In this document: piece after piece, positions 7,273-14,352 of the stretch
Layout: every line of letters begins with the position of its first letter
Position numbering within the stretch: position 1 is the stretch's first letter
Source: Cyanobacteriota bacterium
GTDB lineage: Bacteria > Cyanobacteriota > Cyanobacteriia > PCC-6307 > Cyanobiaceae
Assembly: GCA_026389255.1 (NCBI GenBank)
Contig: JAPLIF010000370.1
Location: 1-18,584, forward strand
Direction of reading: 5' to 3'
DNA: 18,584 nucleotides
The notes under the pieces: generated by a model
The model's database searches: none
What the model saw: the letters and a program-made list of their open reading frames with translations, nothing else
What the model was told of the DNA's origin: nothing
Made by a program: the position numbers and the translations under genes

Positions 7273-9668
7273 GGAAGGGGCGGCGGCGGGCTCACCGGCG
7301 GCGGTGGTGTCGGGGGGGCCGAAACAGGGGCGGCAACGGGGGCCGGAGCAGGGGCAGGAGCCGCGGCCGGAGCGGCTGGTTCGGCGCGCCGTTCCTCAGG
7401 CGGGGGAGGCTGCCAACGGCGTTCCTCCCGGGCGGGCGGCTGCCAGCGGCGTTGTTCTGGAGCCGGAGGCTGCCAGCGGCGTTGTTCGGGGGCCGGAGGC
7501 TGCCAGCGGGGCTTTTCCTGGACCGCGGGCTCGCCTTGGCCGCGGGGAGCGGGGTCAGGGGGGAGGGGATCGATGGGCACCGGCGTCCAGCGACGGCGGG
7601 GACGGGGGGTCTCTTCGGCCCGATTGGGTTCGGGCGGCGGCGGCGGGGTCCAACTGGACGGGGGCTCCCAGCGGTCGGGGGCCACGGGGGTGGGGCGGTC
7701 CTTCGCTTTGCCCTTGTCCTGCAACTTGGGTGGCACGTAGGGGATGTTGTCTCCGGTGAGCTCGGGCTTGGGGGGAAACTCGCGAACGGGGATGTCTTTA
7801 ACGATCTTCGACATGAAGGCGTTCCAGGCATAGGCGGCCTGAACGCTGCTGCTGCTGGTCTTCCAGTTCTGGTCGTAACCAAACCAAACCGCTGTGGTGA
7901 GCTGGGGGATCGAACCGATGAACCACAGGTCACGCCCCCCCTCCGCGGTGCCGGTCTTGCCCGCCACCGGCCGATCGGCCAGGCCCGCAGGACGGCCTGT
8001 CCCACTGCGAACCACGCTCTGCAGCATGAACATCATGGCGTCGGCCACATCGCTGCTGACAGCACGGCGGGGGGGCTTGGCCTTGAGGCGACGACTCCAG
8101 ATCAAGGTGCCATCGGGGCCATAAATCTCATCAAAAGGCGTGGGCGCCACATACATGCCACGGTTATTAATCGCCGCATAGGCGGCCGTCATATCGATTA
8201 CGTATTTCTCATTGGCCCCCAGCACCATGGAGGGGTATTCCCCCAATTCACCGGTGATCCCAAGCTGGCGGGCCACGCCGATGACCCGCGGATAGCCCAC
8301 CTTTTCGGCCGTCGCCACGGCGGCGGGATTGATGGAATTGGTGATGGCCGTCAGGAGAGTGACGCGGCCCCCACTACCGGGGATGCAAAAGCGCTTGGGG
8401 GGCCAACCGTCGTCGTAGCAGCGCTCGCGATTGGCAACCGTATCCTCCGGCCGCATGCCGTATTGGAGGGCGGCTGTATAGGCAAAAAGTTTAAAGGTGG
8501 AACCTGGGGATCGCAGGGCCTGAATGGCCCGGTTGAACTGACTGCGCTCCCAATCCGTACCGCCCACCATGGCCCGCACCAGGCCGGTGCCAGGCTCCAT
8601 GGCCACTAGGGCCCCTTCCATTCCGCCTGAGGCATAGGTGTTAATGGCCTCTTGGGCGCGGGCTTGCCATTCCGGCTTGAGGCCGGTGTGAATCGTGAGC
8701 CCGCCCAGCTCCAGTTGCTCCTTGGTAAGGACCTTGGGCAGTTCCAGCTCTAACCAGCTGGTGAACCAGGGGGCGGGGTTGATGAAATACTTGGGTTCGG
8801 CTGGCTTAAGACCAATGGGGGCGGCTTGAGCCGTTTCAAGTTGGCGATCGTCGATATATTCCATCTCGCGCATTCGCCTGAGCACTGTGGCACGACGCTC
8901 AAGGGCCAGCTTGGGATTGACGAGGGGAGAATAAACAGAAGGGGCAGGGGGCAACCCGGCGATCAGGGCAGCCTCAGGCAGGGTAAGTTGATCGGGTTTT
9001 TTAGAAAAATAGACCCAGGAAGCGTCGGAAACACCGTAGGCACTGGAGCCTAGATAAACATAATTGAGATATTGCTCAAGAATCTGCTTCTTGGTCAGTT
9101 GACGTTCAATCTTGCCCGCCAAGGCCGCCTCCTTCAGCTTGCGCCACAGGGTGCGATCCTGGCTAAGAAACACCGTACGGGCCAGCTGTTGGGTAATCGT
9201 GCTGGCGCCCTCCTCCACCGATCCCTGGCGGAGGTTGCTGAGCGTGGCCCGCAGGATTCCTACGTTATCGACCCCATCGTGCTGGTAGAACCGGCGGTCC
9301 TCAGCGGCCACGAAGGCCTTTTGCAGCAACAGGGGCATTTGGCCGCTGGGCAGCTTATCCCGGGTGGCCGGACCCTGTTTGAAGACCACATCGCCATCGG
9401 CAGAGAGGATGGTGAGGGTGCCGGGGCGCGAAAAAGCGCCGATGCCGCGGGCATCGGGCAGGAGGGAATCAACACCCGATATCAGAAGATTCTGGCCGAA
9501 GGCTGCGGCCACGCCCAAACCTCCGGCCAACAGGGCCGGCCACCAGAGACTGGACGAACGACCATCCCCCTGGCTTCCGAGAGAGGATTGTCCTAGCTTT
9601 TCACGGCGACGAAGGGCTGGGCCCCAGCGGGGATCCGGAAGCCGTGGATCGCGTTGCAGGCGAGTCAA
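7269..9668 (-). CDS. Class A penicillin-binding protein (GT51 transglycosylase + transpeptidase)
   Basis: A 799-residue bifunctional peptidoglycan synthase. A membrane anchor lies at about 41-63. The GT51 domain has EDRRFYQHDGVD with catalytic Glu near 123, and GASTITQQLAR, where glycan chains are polymerised from lipid II. The transpeptidase has STFK (Ser 390, Lys 393), SIN (445-447) and KTGT (571-574), which cross-link stem peptides and bind beta-lactams. After about residue 640 comes a long Pro/Arg/Glu-rich tail, with four near-identical 10-residue repeats around RRWQPPAPEQ and an Ala/Pro end. The gene starts with TTG at 9668, overlapping the chlG stop as TTGA. No better start lies near the domain boundary, although a start slightly downstream cannot be excluded. 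Expression probably depends on the petP-chlG transcript. Confidence 0.9.
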   Translation of the reverse strand: MTRLQRDPRLPDPRWGPALRRREKLGQSSLGSQGDGRSSSLWWPALLAGGLGVAAAFGQNLLISGVDSLLPDARGIGAFSRPGTLTILSADGDVVFKQGPATRDKLPSGQMPLLLQKAFVAAEDRRFYQHDGVDNVGILRATLSNLRQGSVEEGASTITQQLARTVFLSQDRTLWRKLKEAALAGKIERQLTKKQILEQYLNYVYLGSSAYGVSDASWVYFSKKPDQLTLPEAALIAGLPPAPSVYSPLVNPKLALERRATVLRRMREMEYIDDRQLETAQAAPIGLKPAEPKYFINPAPWFTSWLELELPKVLTKEQLELGGLTIHTGLKPEWQARAQEAINTYASGGMEGALVAMEPGTGLVRAMVGGTDWERSQFNRAIQALRSPGSTFKLFAYTAALQYGMRPEDTVANRERCYDDGWPPKRFCIPGSGGRVTLLTAITNSINPAAVATAEKVGYPRVIGVARQLGITGELGEYPSMVLGANEKYVIDMTAAYAAINNRGMYVAPTPFDEIYGPDGTLIWSRRLKAKPPRRAVSSDVADAMMFMLQSVVRSGTGRPAGLADRPVAGKTGTAEGGRDLWFIGSIPQLTTAVWFGYDQNWKTSSSSVQAAYAWNAFMSKIVKDIPVREFPPKPELTGDNIPYVPPKLQDKGKAKDRPTPVAPDRWEPPSSWTPPPPPEPNRAEETPRPRRRWTPVPIDPLPPDPAPRGQGEPAVQEKPRWQPPAPEQRRWQPPAPEQRRWQPPAREERRWQPPPPEERRAEPAAPAAAPAPAPAPVAAPVSAPPTPPPPVSPPPPLP
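7408..7514 (-). repeat. 30-bp tandem repeats in the PBP C-terminal tail
   Basis: The block GGCTGCCARCGG recurs at 7408, 7438, 7468 and 7498, exactly 30 bases apart on the plus strand. On the coding strand this gives four copies of a 10-residue unit of the form RWQPP(A/P)xEx(R). Because the period is a multiple of three, copy changes keep the frame open. Confidence 0.85.
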
Positions 9669-10666
9669 GGGGCCAGAGTCCCCGCAATCAAGCTGCTATG
9701 GCCAATCGCCAGGGCCGTGACCAACATGCCTAGGACGAGAAAAGGCTGGGCGCTGGCCTGATATTTAACATCAAAAGCAACCGGATCGCGCAACAACCAG
9801 ATGTCTTGAAAGGTGATCTGGGGAATGATCAGCAGCACCAGAATCACGGCGGACCGATTCTGACCGATCGCGATCAATACGACGACCATGGCCAACTGGA
9901 ACAGGTCGATCATGGCGGCACTGATCCAACTAGCCCGCTTGATCCCAAAGGCCACAGGCAGAGACTGGAGCCCAAGGGCCTGATCCCCTTCCACACTCTT
10001 GAAGTCGTTGACAACTGCGATGCCCAGGCCCGCGAGGCTGTAGGCCAGGGTTAACAGGGCCGTGGTCCAGGTGAGCCGGCCAAACAGGGCCTGGCCCGCC
10101 CACCAGGGCAAAGCGATGTAGCTGGCACCCAGGGCGTAGTTGCCTAACCAACCGTTTTGTTTGAGCTTGAGGGGAGGGGCGGAATAGATGTAACTGACGA
10201 AGGAACCTCCCAGGGCTAACAACAGCAGCACCGGAGTGGTGTGACCGGCCCAGCGATCAAGGCCATAGGCAACGGCGAGACCCGCCAGCAGCAACACGAT
10301 GATCTGCAGCTTGACCTGAGCCAAGGGGATCGCCCCGGAGGGGATCGGCCGGTAGGGCTCGTTGATGGCGTCGATGTCCCGGTCGTAGAAATCGTTGAGG
10401 GTCTGGGTGTACCCGGCTAACAGGGGACCGCTCATCAACATGCAGGCCAACGAGGCCAGTACCTCCTGGGGGCGCCACTGGAAGTGGCCTGAGGCTGCGG
10501 CGCCGCACAGCACTCCCCAGATCAGGGGGATCCAGGTGACCGGCTTCATCAGCTGCAGCCGGATTTTCCAAATATTCGTGGTGGTGCTGGCCCCCTTCAT
10601 GCCAAGGATTTGGCGGGCGGCACTGCCCTTCGGGGCAGGGGCTGGGCTTGGGGTCGGTTCGGTCAC
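9665..10666 (-). CDS. chlG: Chlorophyll a synthase ChlG
   Basis: A 333-residue UbiA-family membrane prenyltransferase with a GTG start. The N-terminal QILGMKGASTTTNIWKIRLQLMKPVTW block is characteristic of ChlG. The first Asp-rich motif is NDFYDRDIDAINEP at about 91-104, and the second is NDFKSVEGD at about 220-228; these bind the Mg-diphosphate substrate. About eight or nine membrane helices follow the family pattern. It esterifies chlorophyllide a with phytyl or geranylgeranyl diphosphate in the thylakoid membrane, the last step of chlorophyll a synthesis. It starts 26 bases after petP stops and its stop overlaps the TTG start of the penicillin-binding protein, so the three genes look like one leftward operon. 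The extra 13-residue Pro-rich N-terminus before ARQILGMKG is of uncertain use. Confidence 0.93.
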   Translation of the reverse strand: MTEPTPSPAPAPKGSAARQILGMKGASTTTNIWKIRLQLMKPVTWIPLIWGVLCGAAASGHFQWRPQEVLASLACMLMSGPLLAGYTQTLNDFYDRDIDAINEPYRPIPSGAIPLAQVKLQIIVLLLAGLAVAYGLDRWAGHTTPVLLLLALGGSFVSYIYSAPPLKLKQNGWLGNYALGASYIALPWWAGQALFGRLTWTTALLTLAYSLAGLGIAVVNDFKSVEGDQALGLQSLPVAFGIKRASWISAAMIDLFQLAMVVVLIAIGQNRSAVILVLLIIPQITFQDIWLLRDPVAFDVKYQASAQPFLVLGMLVTALAIGHSSLIAGTLAP

Positions 10667-10692
10667 GGATGGTCGCCGCAGGGAGGGGCCGT

Positions 10693-10905
10693 TCAGGCGG
10701 GGGCGATTTCGTCGTCGAAAAACCAGGTGGTGCCGCCGGCATTGAGGTCCACGACAACGCCGATGCCCTTGCCGTCGGTGACGCGGTAACCCTTCACCGT
10801 ACCGGTGGGATCGGCCTTCAGGGCCGAGACGAGGTCAGCGGGGATGCGGTCACGGACCCTGAGCACCCGCACTTTGGAGCCGATGGTGATAGCGGCCTGG
10901 GCCAT
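10693..10905 (-). CDS. petP: PetP-like small protein (DUF2862), probable cytochrome b6f subunit
   Basis: A 70-residue soluble protein starting MAQAAITIGSKVRVLRVRDR. It has a conserved middle (GTVKGYRVTDGKGIGVVVDL) and the ending TTWFFDDEI, matching the cyanobacterial DUF2862 family, an SH3-like beta-barrel. The family includes the peripheral PetP subunit of cytochrome b6f, reported to affect complex stability and linear electron flow. The assignment rests on remembered family pattern, so the molecular role should be held less firmly than the family. It is the first gene of the probable petP-chlG-PBP cluster; a terminator-like hairpin lies about 66-87 bases before its start. Confidence 0.75.
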   Translation of the reverse strand: MAQAAITIGSKVRVLRVRDRIPADLVSALKADPTGTVKGYRVTDGKGIGVVVDLNAGGTTWFFDDEIAPA

Positions 10906-10970
10906 GGCGGGGGCAGGGATAAAGGGTAAAAGACCTTACCAGCGCCGAGGCCAACTCCATGGAGCACCAC

Positions 10971-10992
10971 AAAAAGCCGTCGGGGCGGCTTT
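10971..10992 (-). terminator. Terminator-like hairpin upstream of petP
   Basis: AAAGCCG at 10973-10979 pairs with CGGCTTT at 10986-10992 around a 6-base loop. Read on the minus strand, the stem runs into a five-T tract ending at 10971. There is no protein gene upstream on that strand (fabI runs the other way), so it either ends a small leader or antisense RNA or acts as an attenuator in the petP leader. The rest of 10906-11199 shows no other gene. Confidence 0.45.
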
Positions 10993-11199
10993 GCAGGCCA
11001 TCCAAAAAACAATGGGTCGCTGGCCGAATCACGCATCGGGCCCAGCAGGCTCCGGGCCTATTCCCCTTGCGATCCATGGGCGCCTGGGGCGTCGCCTTCT
11101 AGATGCAACCCCTAGATGGGACCCTTCCGGGGGCCCGCGCCAGGCGCTGCGGGAGAATCCGCCAATTGCACCCCATCGCCCCCGGCGCCGTCCCTCCCC

Positions 11200-11982
11200 A
11201 TGCTCCTCGATCTGCGCGGCAAGAAGGCCCTTGTAACCGGCATCGCCAATAACAAGTCGATCGCTTGGGGCATCGCCCAGCAGCTGCATGCGGCTGGATG
11301 CGAGCTTGGCGTCACCTACTTGCCCGATGACAAGGGGCGCTTCGAGGGCAAGGTACGCGACCTGACAGCGCCCCTGAATCCCACCCTGTTCGAGCCGCTG
11401 GACGTGCAGGATCCAGCCCAGATCGAGGCGCTCTTCGCCCAGCTAGCCGCCAGCTGGGGCTCCTTGGATGTGCTGATCCACTGCTTAGCCTTTGCCGGCA
11501 AAGAGGAGCTGATTGGCGATTATTCCGCCATCAGCCCGGGGGGCTTCGCCCGGGCCCTGGAGGTGAGCGCCTACTCCCTGGCCCCCCTATGCCTCTATGC
11601 CAAACCCCTGTTCAACCCGGGCGCCAGCGTCATCACCCTCAGCTATCTGGGTTATGAGCGGGCCATCCCCAATTACAACGTGATGGGCGTGGCCAAGGCG
11701 GCCCTGGAGGCCTCGGTGCGCTATCTCGCCGCCGAACTGGGCCCCGACAACCAGGTGCGGGTCAATGCTATCAGCGCCGGCCCGATCCGCACCCTGGCCA
11801 GCTCCGCCATCGGCGGCATCCTCGACATGATCCACAACGTCGAAGCCAAGGCCCCCCTGCGGCGCACCGTCACCCAGGAGGAGGTCGGCTCCACCGCCGC
11901 CTTCCTGGCCAGCCCGTTGGCCAGCGGCATCACCGGCCAGGTGATCTATGTGGATGGGGGCTATTGCATCACGGGGATGTAA
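11200..11982 (+). CDS. fabI: Enoyl-[acyl-carrier-protein] reductase (NADH) FabI
   Basis: A 260-residue short-chain dehydrogenase/reductase. The N-terminal GKKALVTGIANNKSIAWGIA is the FabI cofactor-binding loop. Catalytic Tyr at about 159 and Lys at about 166 lie in NYNVMGVAKAALE, with the FabI spacing of Y-x6-K, and a second conserved Tyr lies near 149 (SYLGY). The substrate-binding segment GPIRTLASSAIGG and the C-terminal GQVIYVDGGYCITGM complete the family pattern. It reduces trans-2-enoyl-ACP to acyl-ACP, the last step of each type II fatty acid elongation cycle. The frame extends 28 codons upstream, but the ATG at 11200 gives the standard N-terminus (MLLDLRGKKALVTG). It is transcribed alone, divergent from petP. 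Confidence 0.95.
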   Translation: MLLDLRGKKALVTGIANNKSIAWGIAQQLHAAGCELGVTYLPDDKGRFEGKVRDLTAPLNPTLFEPLDVQDPAQIEALFAQLAASWGSLDVLIHCLAFAGKEELIGDYSAISPGGFARALEVSAYSLAPLCLYAKPLFNPGASVITLSYLGYERAIPNYNVMGVAKAALEASVRYLAAELGPDNQVRVNAISAGPIRTLASSAIGGILDMIHNVEAKAPLRRTVTQEEVGSTAAFLASPLASGITGQVIYVDGGYCITGM

Positions 11983-12042
11983 GCGATCTCAAGGGCCATA
12001 AAGACTTGAATACATATAAAGAATTTTGTACAGCTCCTCCAT

Positions 12043-12069
12043 AAAAAAGCCCCGCCGTTGAAGCGGGGC
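12043..12069 (-). terminator. Intrinsic terminator of the NIDO-domain gene, possibly bidirectional
   Basis: GCCCCGC at 12049-12055 pairs perfectly with GCGGGGC at 12063-12069 around a 7-base loop. On the minus strand the stem is followed by six T (12048-12043), a strong intrinsic terminator about 47 bases after the NIDO gene stop. On the plus strand there is only a weak T-poor tail, so it may also end fabI transcripts but less certainly. Confidence 0.8.
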
Positions 12070-12115
12070 ATTGCATCGATTGCTCAAAATAAGATGAATG
12101 ACCTGCTTGAAGGGT

Positions 12116-12928
12116 TCAACCGATGGCGCTCAGCACTTTGGGGGCCTTGACATTTTTGATCCGGTTGCGCAGTTTGCGGCTGTAACCAAAAGCAGCCCCG
12201 ATTCCAAGAACAGGCAGGGGTCCTGGCACCGAACCAGTCGATGGTCGTCCATTGATGACGTTGAATCTCCATGCACCCGGCTCATTGGCATTGCTGGTGT
12301 TGACCAGATTCAAGACTCCTGTGGGTCCCGAAGTACCGGATCCAGGCAGCACTAAATAATCCATTCCATTACCTGAGTCAAATCCAGCAACAGCAGGTGT
12401 TCCTCCCAATCCATTGCTATCTCCTCCACTGGCTTGACCCGTCGTCCAGTTCAGATCGTCGTAGCGAAACTCAATGGAGAAATCACCGGTAGTGCCCGTC
12501 GTCGGCGCAAGGTTGCGAAGAATTAATTGAAAATTGTTTGAAGGTGGATTTAACTGAGCGAATACGCCAACATTGTTCCAGGTCACCACCGTGGTGTTGG
12601 CGTCAGGGTTGACATACCAAACCAAGCCGTTGTCGCCGGTGCTGGGATTTCTAGTGTCGACGTCCGCCCACCAAGGAGCAATAATGGGCTGAGGTGCACC
12701 TGGAAAAAAGCTTGGGGTAAAAGCGCGTAAAACAGATTGGAAGGTGATATTGCCATTAGTGTTAACGAAGTAGTTGTTGTAGTTCCCTCCGTAGAAATTG
12801 ATGGGAAATGCCAAGGGGACGGGACCAACGCCACTGTCATCATTTCGAAAAACTGAATCGGTACCGAAACCTAAGGACCCACCAAATCCTGTGATCAAAC
12901 CCGCTGCATTTGCGGATCCAGGCAGCAA
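12116..12928 (-). CDS. Exported NIDO-domain protein with PEP-CTERM-like sorting tail (signal peptide frameshifted)
   Basis: The open frame encodes 270 residues rich in Asn, Gly, Pro and Thr. The core matches a nidogen-like (NIDO) domain: an NFYGGNYNNYFVNTNGNITF strand pair, IIAPWWADVDTRN, VVTWNNVG, NFQLIL, DFSIEFRYDDLNW and AGFDSGNGMDY. The end (VPGPLPVLGIGAAFGYSRKL and basic residues) is a PEP-CTERM-type signal: VPxPLP motif, hydrophobic helix, basic cluster. Such proteins are exported and processed by an exosortase; none is in the window. The in-frame start is only a TTG inside what looks like a signal peptide. The better start is GTG 12969, with AAGGG 7 bases upstream, but it reads VKMALLIA in another frame, so a 2-base GC-repeat insertion near 12944-12948 seems to split the leader. 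G+C is visibly lower than in flanking genes. Confidence 0.7.
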   Translation of the reverse strand: MLPGSANAAGLITGFGGSLGFGTDSVFRNDDSGVGPVPLAFPINFYGGNYNNYFVNTNGNITFQSVLRAFTPSFFPGAPQPIIAPWWADVDTRNPSTGDNGLVWYVNPDANTTVVTWNNVGVFAQLNPPSNNFQLILRNLAPTTGTTGDFSIEFRYDDLNWTTGQASGGDSNGLGGTPAVAGFDSGNGMDYLVLPGSGTSGPTGVLNLVNTSNANEPGAWRFNVINGRPSTGSVPGPLPVLGIGAAFGYSRKLRNRIKNVKAPKVLSAIG

Positions 12929-12969
12929 GGATAGCGAAGTACCCGCGCGATGAGTAGGGCCATTTTCAC

Positions 12970-13246
12970 GAGACTACCCTTAATCATTCTGAAATGAGCG
13001 CAGTCAATAACTTGATAGCGCTTGGTTTTAGCCCGATAATTAAGTACCATCTGGCGGTAATCAAATTTACGAATTTATCCTAAGCATATCTTCCGAGTAC
13101 TTTTAAATTCCTTACGTTGTCTACGGATTTACTTATTTGCTATATGTTTGCGCTAGCGGCCGCTGCCGAGCCGTACATGGTGGGGTCATCCCTATCCCCA
13201 GCGTCCCCATCCGCCATGATTTGAGCCACACCCAGCCCCTGCCGTC
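12970..13246. other. A/T-rich divergent intergenic region upstream of hisB
   Basis: This 277-base stretch falls to roughly one-third G+C around 13081-13140, far below the rest of the window. No coding frame is convincing. It should carry the promoters of the leftward NIDO gene and of rightward hisB. Confidence 0.5.
13117..13146 (+). promoter_or_regulatory. Possible hisB promoter
   Basis: TTGTCT at 13117-13122 and TATATG at 13141-13146 are 18 bases apart, each matching 4 of 6 sigma-70 consensus positions, within the A/T-rich region about 100 bases before the hisB start. Matches this weak arise by chance in A/T-rich DNA. Confidence 0.22.
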
Positions 13247-13861
13247 GTGAGCGTTTCAGAGCGCACCGCAGAAATTCACCGCGTCACCGGCGAAACCGAC
13301 GTGCGGGTGGCCCTCAACCTGGATGGCACGGGCCGCTGCCAGGTGGCCACCGGCGTGCCCTTCCTGGATCACATGCTGCACCAGCTCGCCAGCCATGGGC
13401 TGCTGGATCTGGAGATCAGCGCCACGGGCGATACCCATATCGATGACCACCACAGCAACGAGGACGTGGGGATCGCCGTCGGCCAGGCCCTGGCCCAGGC
13501 CCTGGGCGACCGCCGCGGCATTCACCGCTTCGGCCATTTCGTGGCACCCCTGGATGAGGCGTTGGTGCAGGTGGCCCTGGATTGCTCCGGCCGGCCCCAC
13601 CTCAGCTATGGCCTGGTGATTCCGGCCCAGAGGATTGGCAGCTACGACACCGAATTGGTGAAGGAATTTTTTGTGGCCGTGGTTAACAACAGCGGCCTCA
13701 CCCTGCACATCCGCCAGCTCGATGGCGTGAATTCCCACCACATCGTCGAGGCCTGCTTCAAGGCCTTTGCCCGCGCCCTGCGGCTGGCGGTGGAGATCGA
13801 TCCACGCCGCGCCGGTTCGGTACCCAGCAGCAAGGGGGTGCTGGAGCGGGCGGGGGCCTGA
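13247..13861 (+). CDS. hisB: Imidazoleglycerol-phosphate dehydratase HisB
   Basis: A 204-residue monofunctional IGP dehydratase, usual length for bacteria without the phosphatase fusion. The metal-binding signatures are present: [16 protein letters not shown] at about 36-51 and [17 protein letters not shown] at about 66-82. A second-half repeat of the fold has the matching [18 protein letters not shown] motif, and the end is [13 protein letters not shown]. It dehydrates imidazole glycerol phosphate to imidazole acetol phosphate with two Mn ions, the sixth step of histidine synthesis. The start is GTG at 13247, giving the normal [14 protein letters not shown]-terminus. No other his genes lie nearby, as expected for cyanobacteria with scattered his genes. 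Confidence 0.95.
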   Translation: MSVSERTAEIHRVTGETDVRVALNLDGTGRCQVATGVPFLDHMLHQLASHGLLDLEISATGDTHIDDHHSNEDVGIAVGQALAQALGDRRGIHRFGHFVAPLDEALVQVALDCSGRPHLSYGLVIPAQRIGSYDTELVKEFFVAVVNNSGLTLHIRQLDGVNSHHIVEACFKAFARALRLAVEIDPRRAGSVPSSKGVLERAGA

Positions 13862-13885
13862 TCCGAAGACTGAATGGTGGTCTGG

Positions 13886-13963
13886 GCTGTTATGCGGGGC
13901 AGTGATACGGAGCAGTGATACGGAGAAGTGATACGGAGCAGTTATTAGGAGCGGTTGTACGGG
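13886..13963. repeat. 13-bp tandem repeat array, six copies
   Basis: Six contiguous 13-base units: GCTGTTATGCGGG, GCAGTGATACGGA twice, GAAGTGATACGGA, GCAGTTATTAGGA and GCGGTTGTACGGG. The central units are identical or differ by one base and the outer ones are diverged, typical of slippage growth with older edges. The array starts 25 bases after the hisB stop and ends 113 bases before the small secreted protein gene. The 13-base period is not a multiple of three, so it is not a protein repeat. Confidence 0.85.
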
Positions 13964-14076
13964 GGCCATCTCAGCCAGGCGCCACTGGGTCAAGAATTGG
14001 GGCCTGGGTTCGTTCGGATTGGAAACTCAATCTCCTTCAAGAGCCGCTAAATTGGAGTCAGGTATCAGGTTCCGCC

Positions 14077-14259
14077 ATGAATCAGCCCACCGGCCGTTTG
14101 CTGCTCCTCACCAGCGCCGCCGCCGCAGCGCTTTGCCTGATCGGCGCCCCCGCCCGGGCAGCGACCCTGCCCCCCTGCCCCGATTCGGATCGGCTGGAGG
14201 CCCCCTGCGATCGGCCCCAGCCCCCCTGCCGGCCTGTTGAAGCCCCCTGCAACCGTTGA
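14077..14259 (+). CDS. Tiny Pro/Cys-rich secreted protein of unknown function
   Basis: A 60-residue product. Residues 1-28 form a convincing signal peptide: polar start with one Arg, the hydrophobic run LLLLTSAAAAALCLIGA, and an Ala-Arg-Ala cleavage site. The mature remainder is only about 32 residues, with four PC dipeptides in the pattern PPCP, APCDR, PPCRP, APCNR, so all four mature Cys follow Pro. Codons favour G/C at third positions. I recognise no family. Four evenly spaced Cys in an exported peptide suggest disulfides, metal binding or attachment to a partner, but this is inference. A weak hairpin without a T run follows at 14269-14284. It lies between the repeat array and the oxygenase relic. 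Confidence 0.5.
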   Translation: MNQPTGRLLLLTSAAAAALCLIGAPARAATLPPCPDSDRLEAPCDRPQPPCRPVEAPCNR

Positions 14260-14352
14260 CGGTGCCGGGCGGGTTCACACCCGCAGCTTCACACTCCGTT
14301 ACGCGATGATGGCCAAGCCGTGGCACCGCGGCTTCCGCCGCATCGCGCACCG

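Noticed and set aside
7452..8609. Long plus-strand open frame (385 codons) opposite the penicillin-binding protein
   Set aside because: It lies wholly antisense to conserved GT51/transpeptidase coding sequence, and its Gly/His/Arg-rich translation shows no domain; a high-G+C shadow.
14262..14290. tRNA T-arm-like element GCGGGTTCACACCCGC
   Set aside because: The loop is too short, and there is no matching acceptor, D or anticodon arm upstream; just a hairpin after the small gene.
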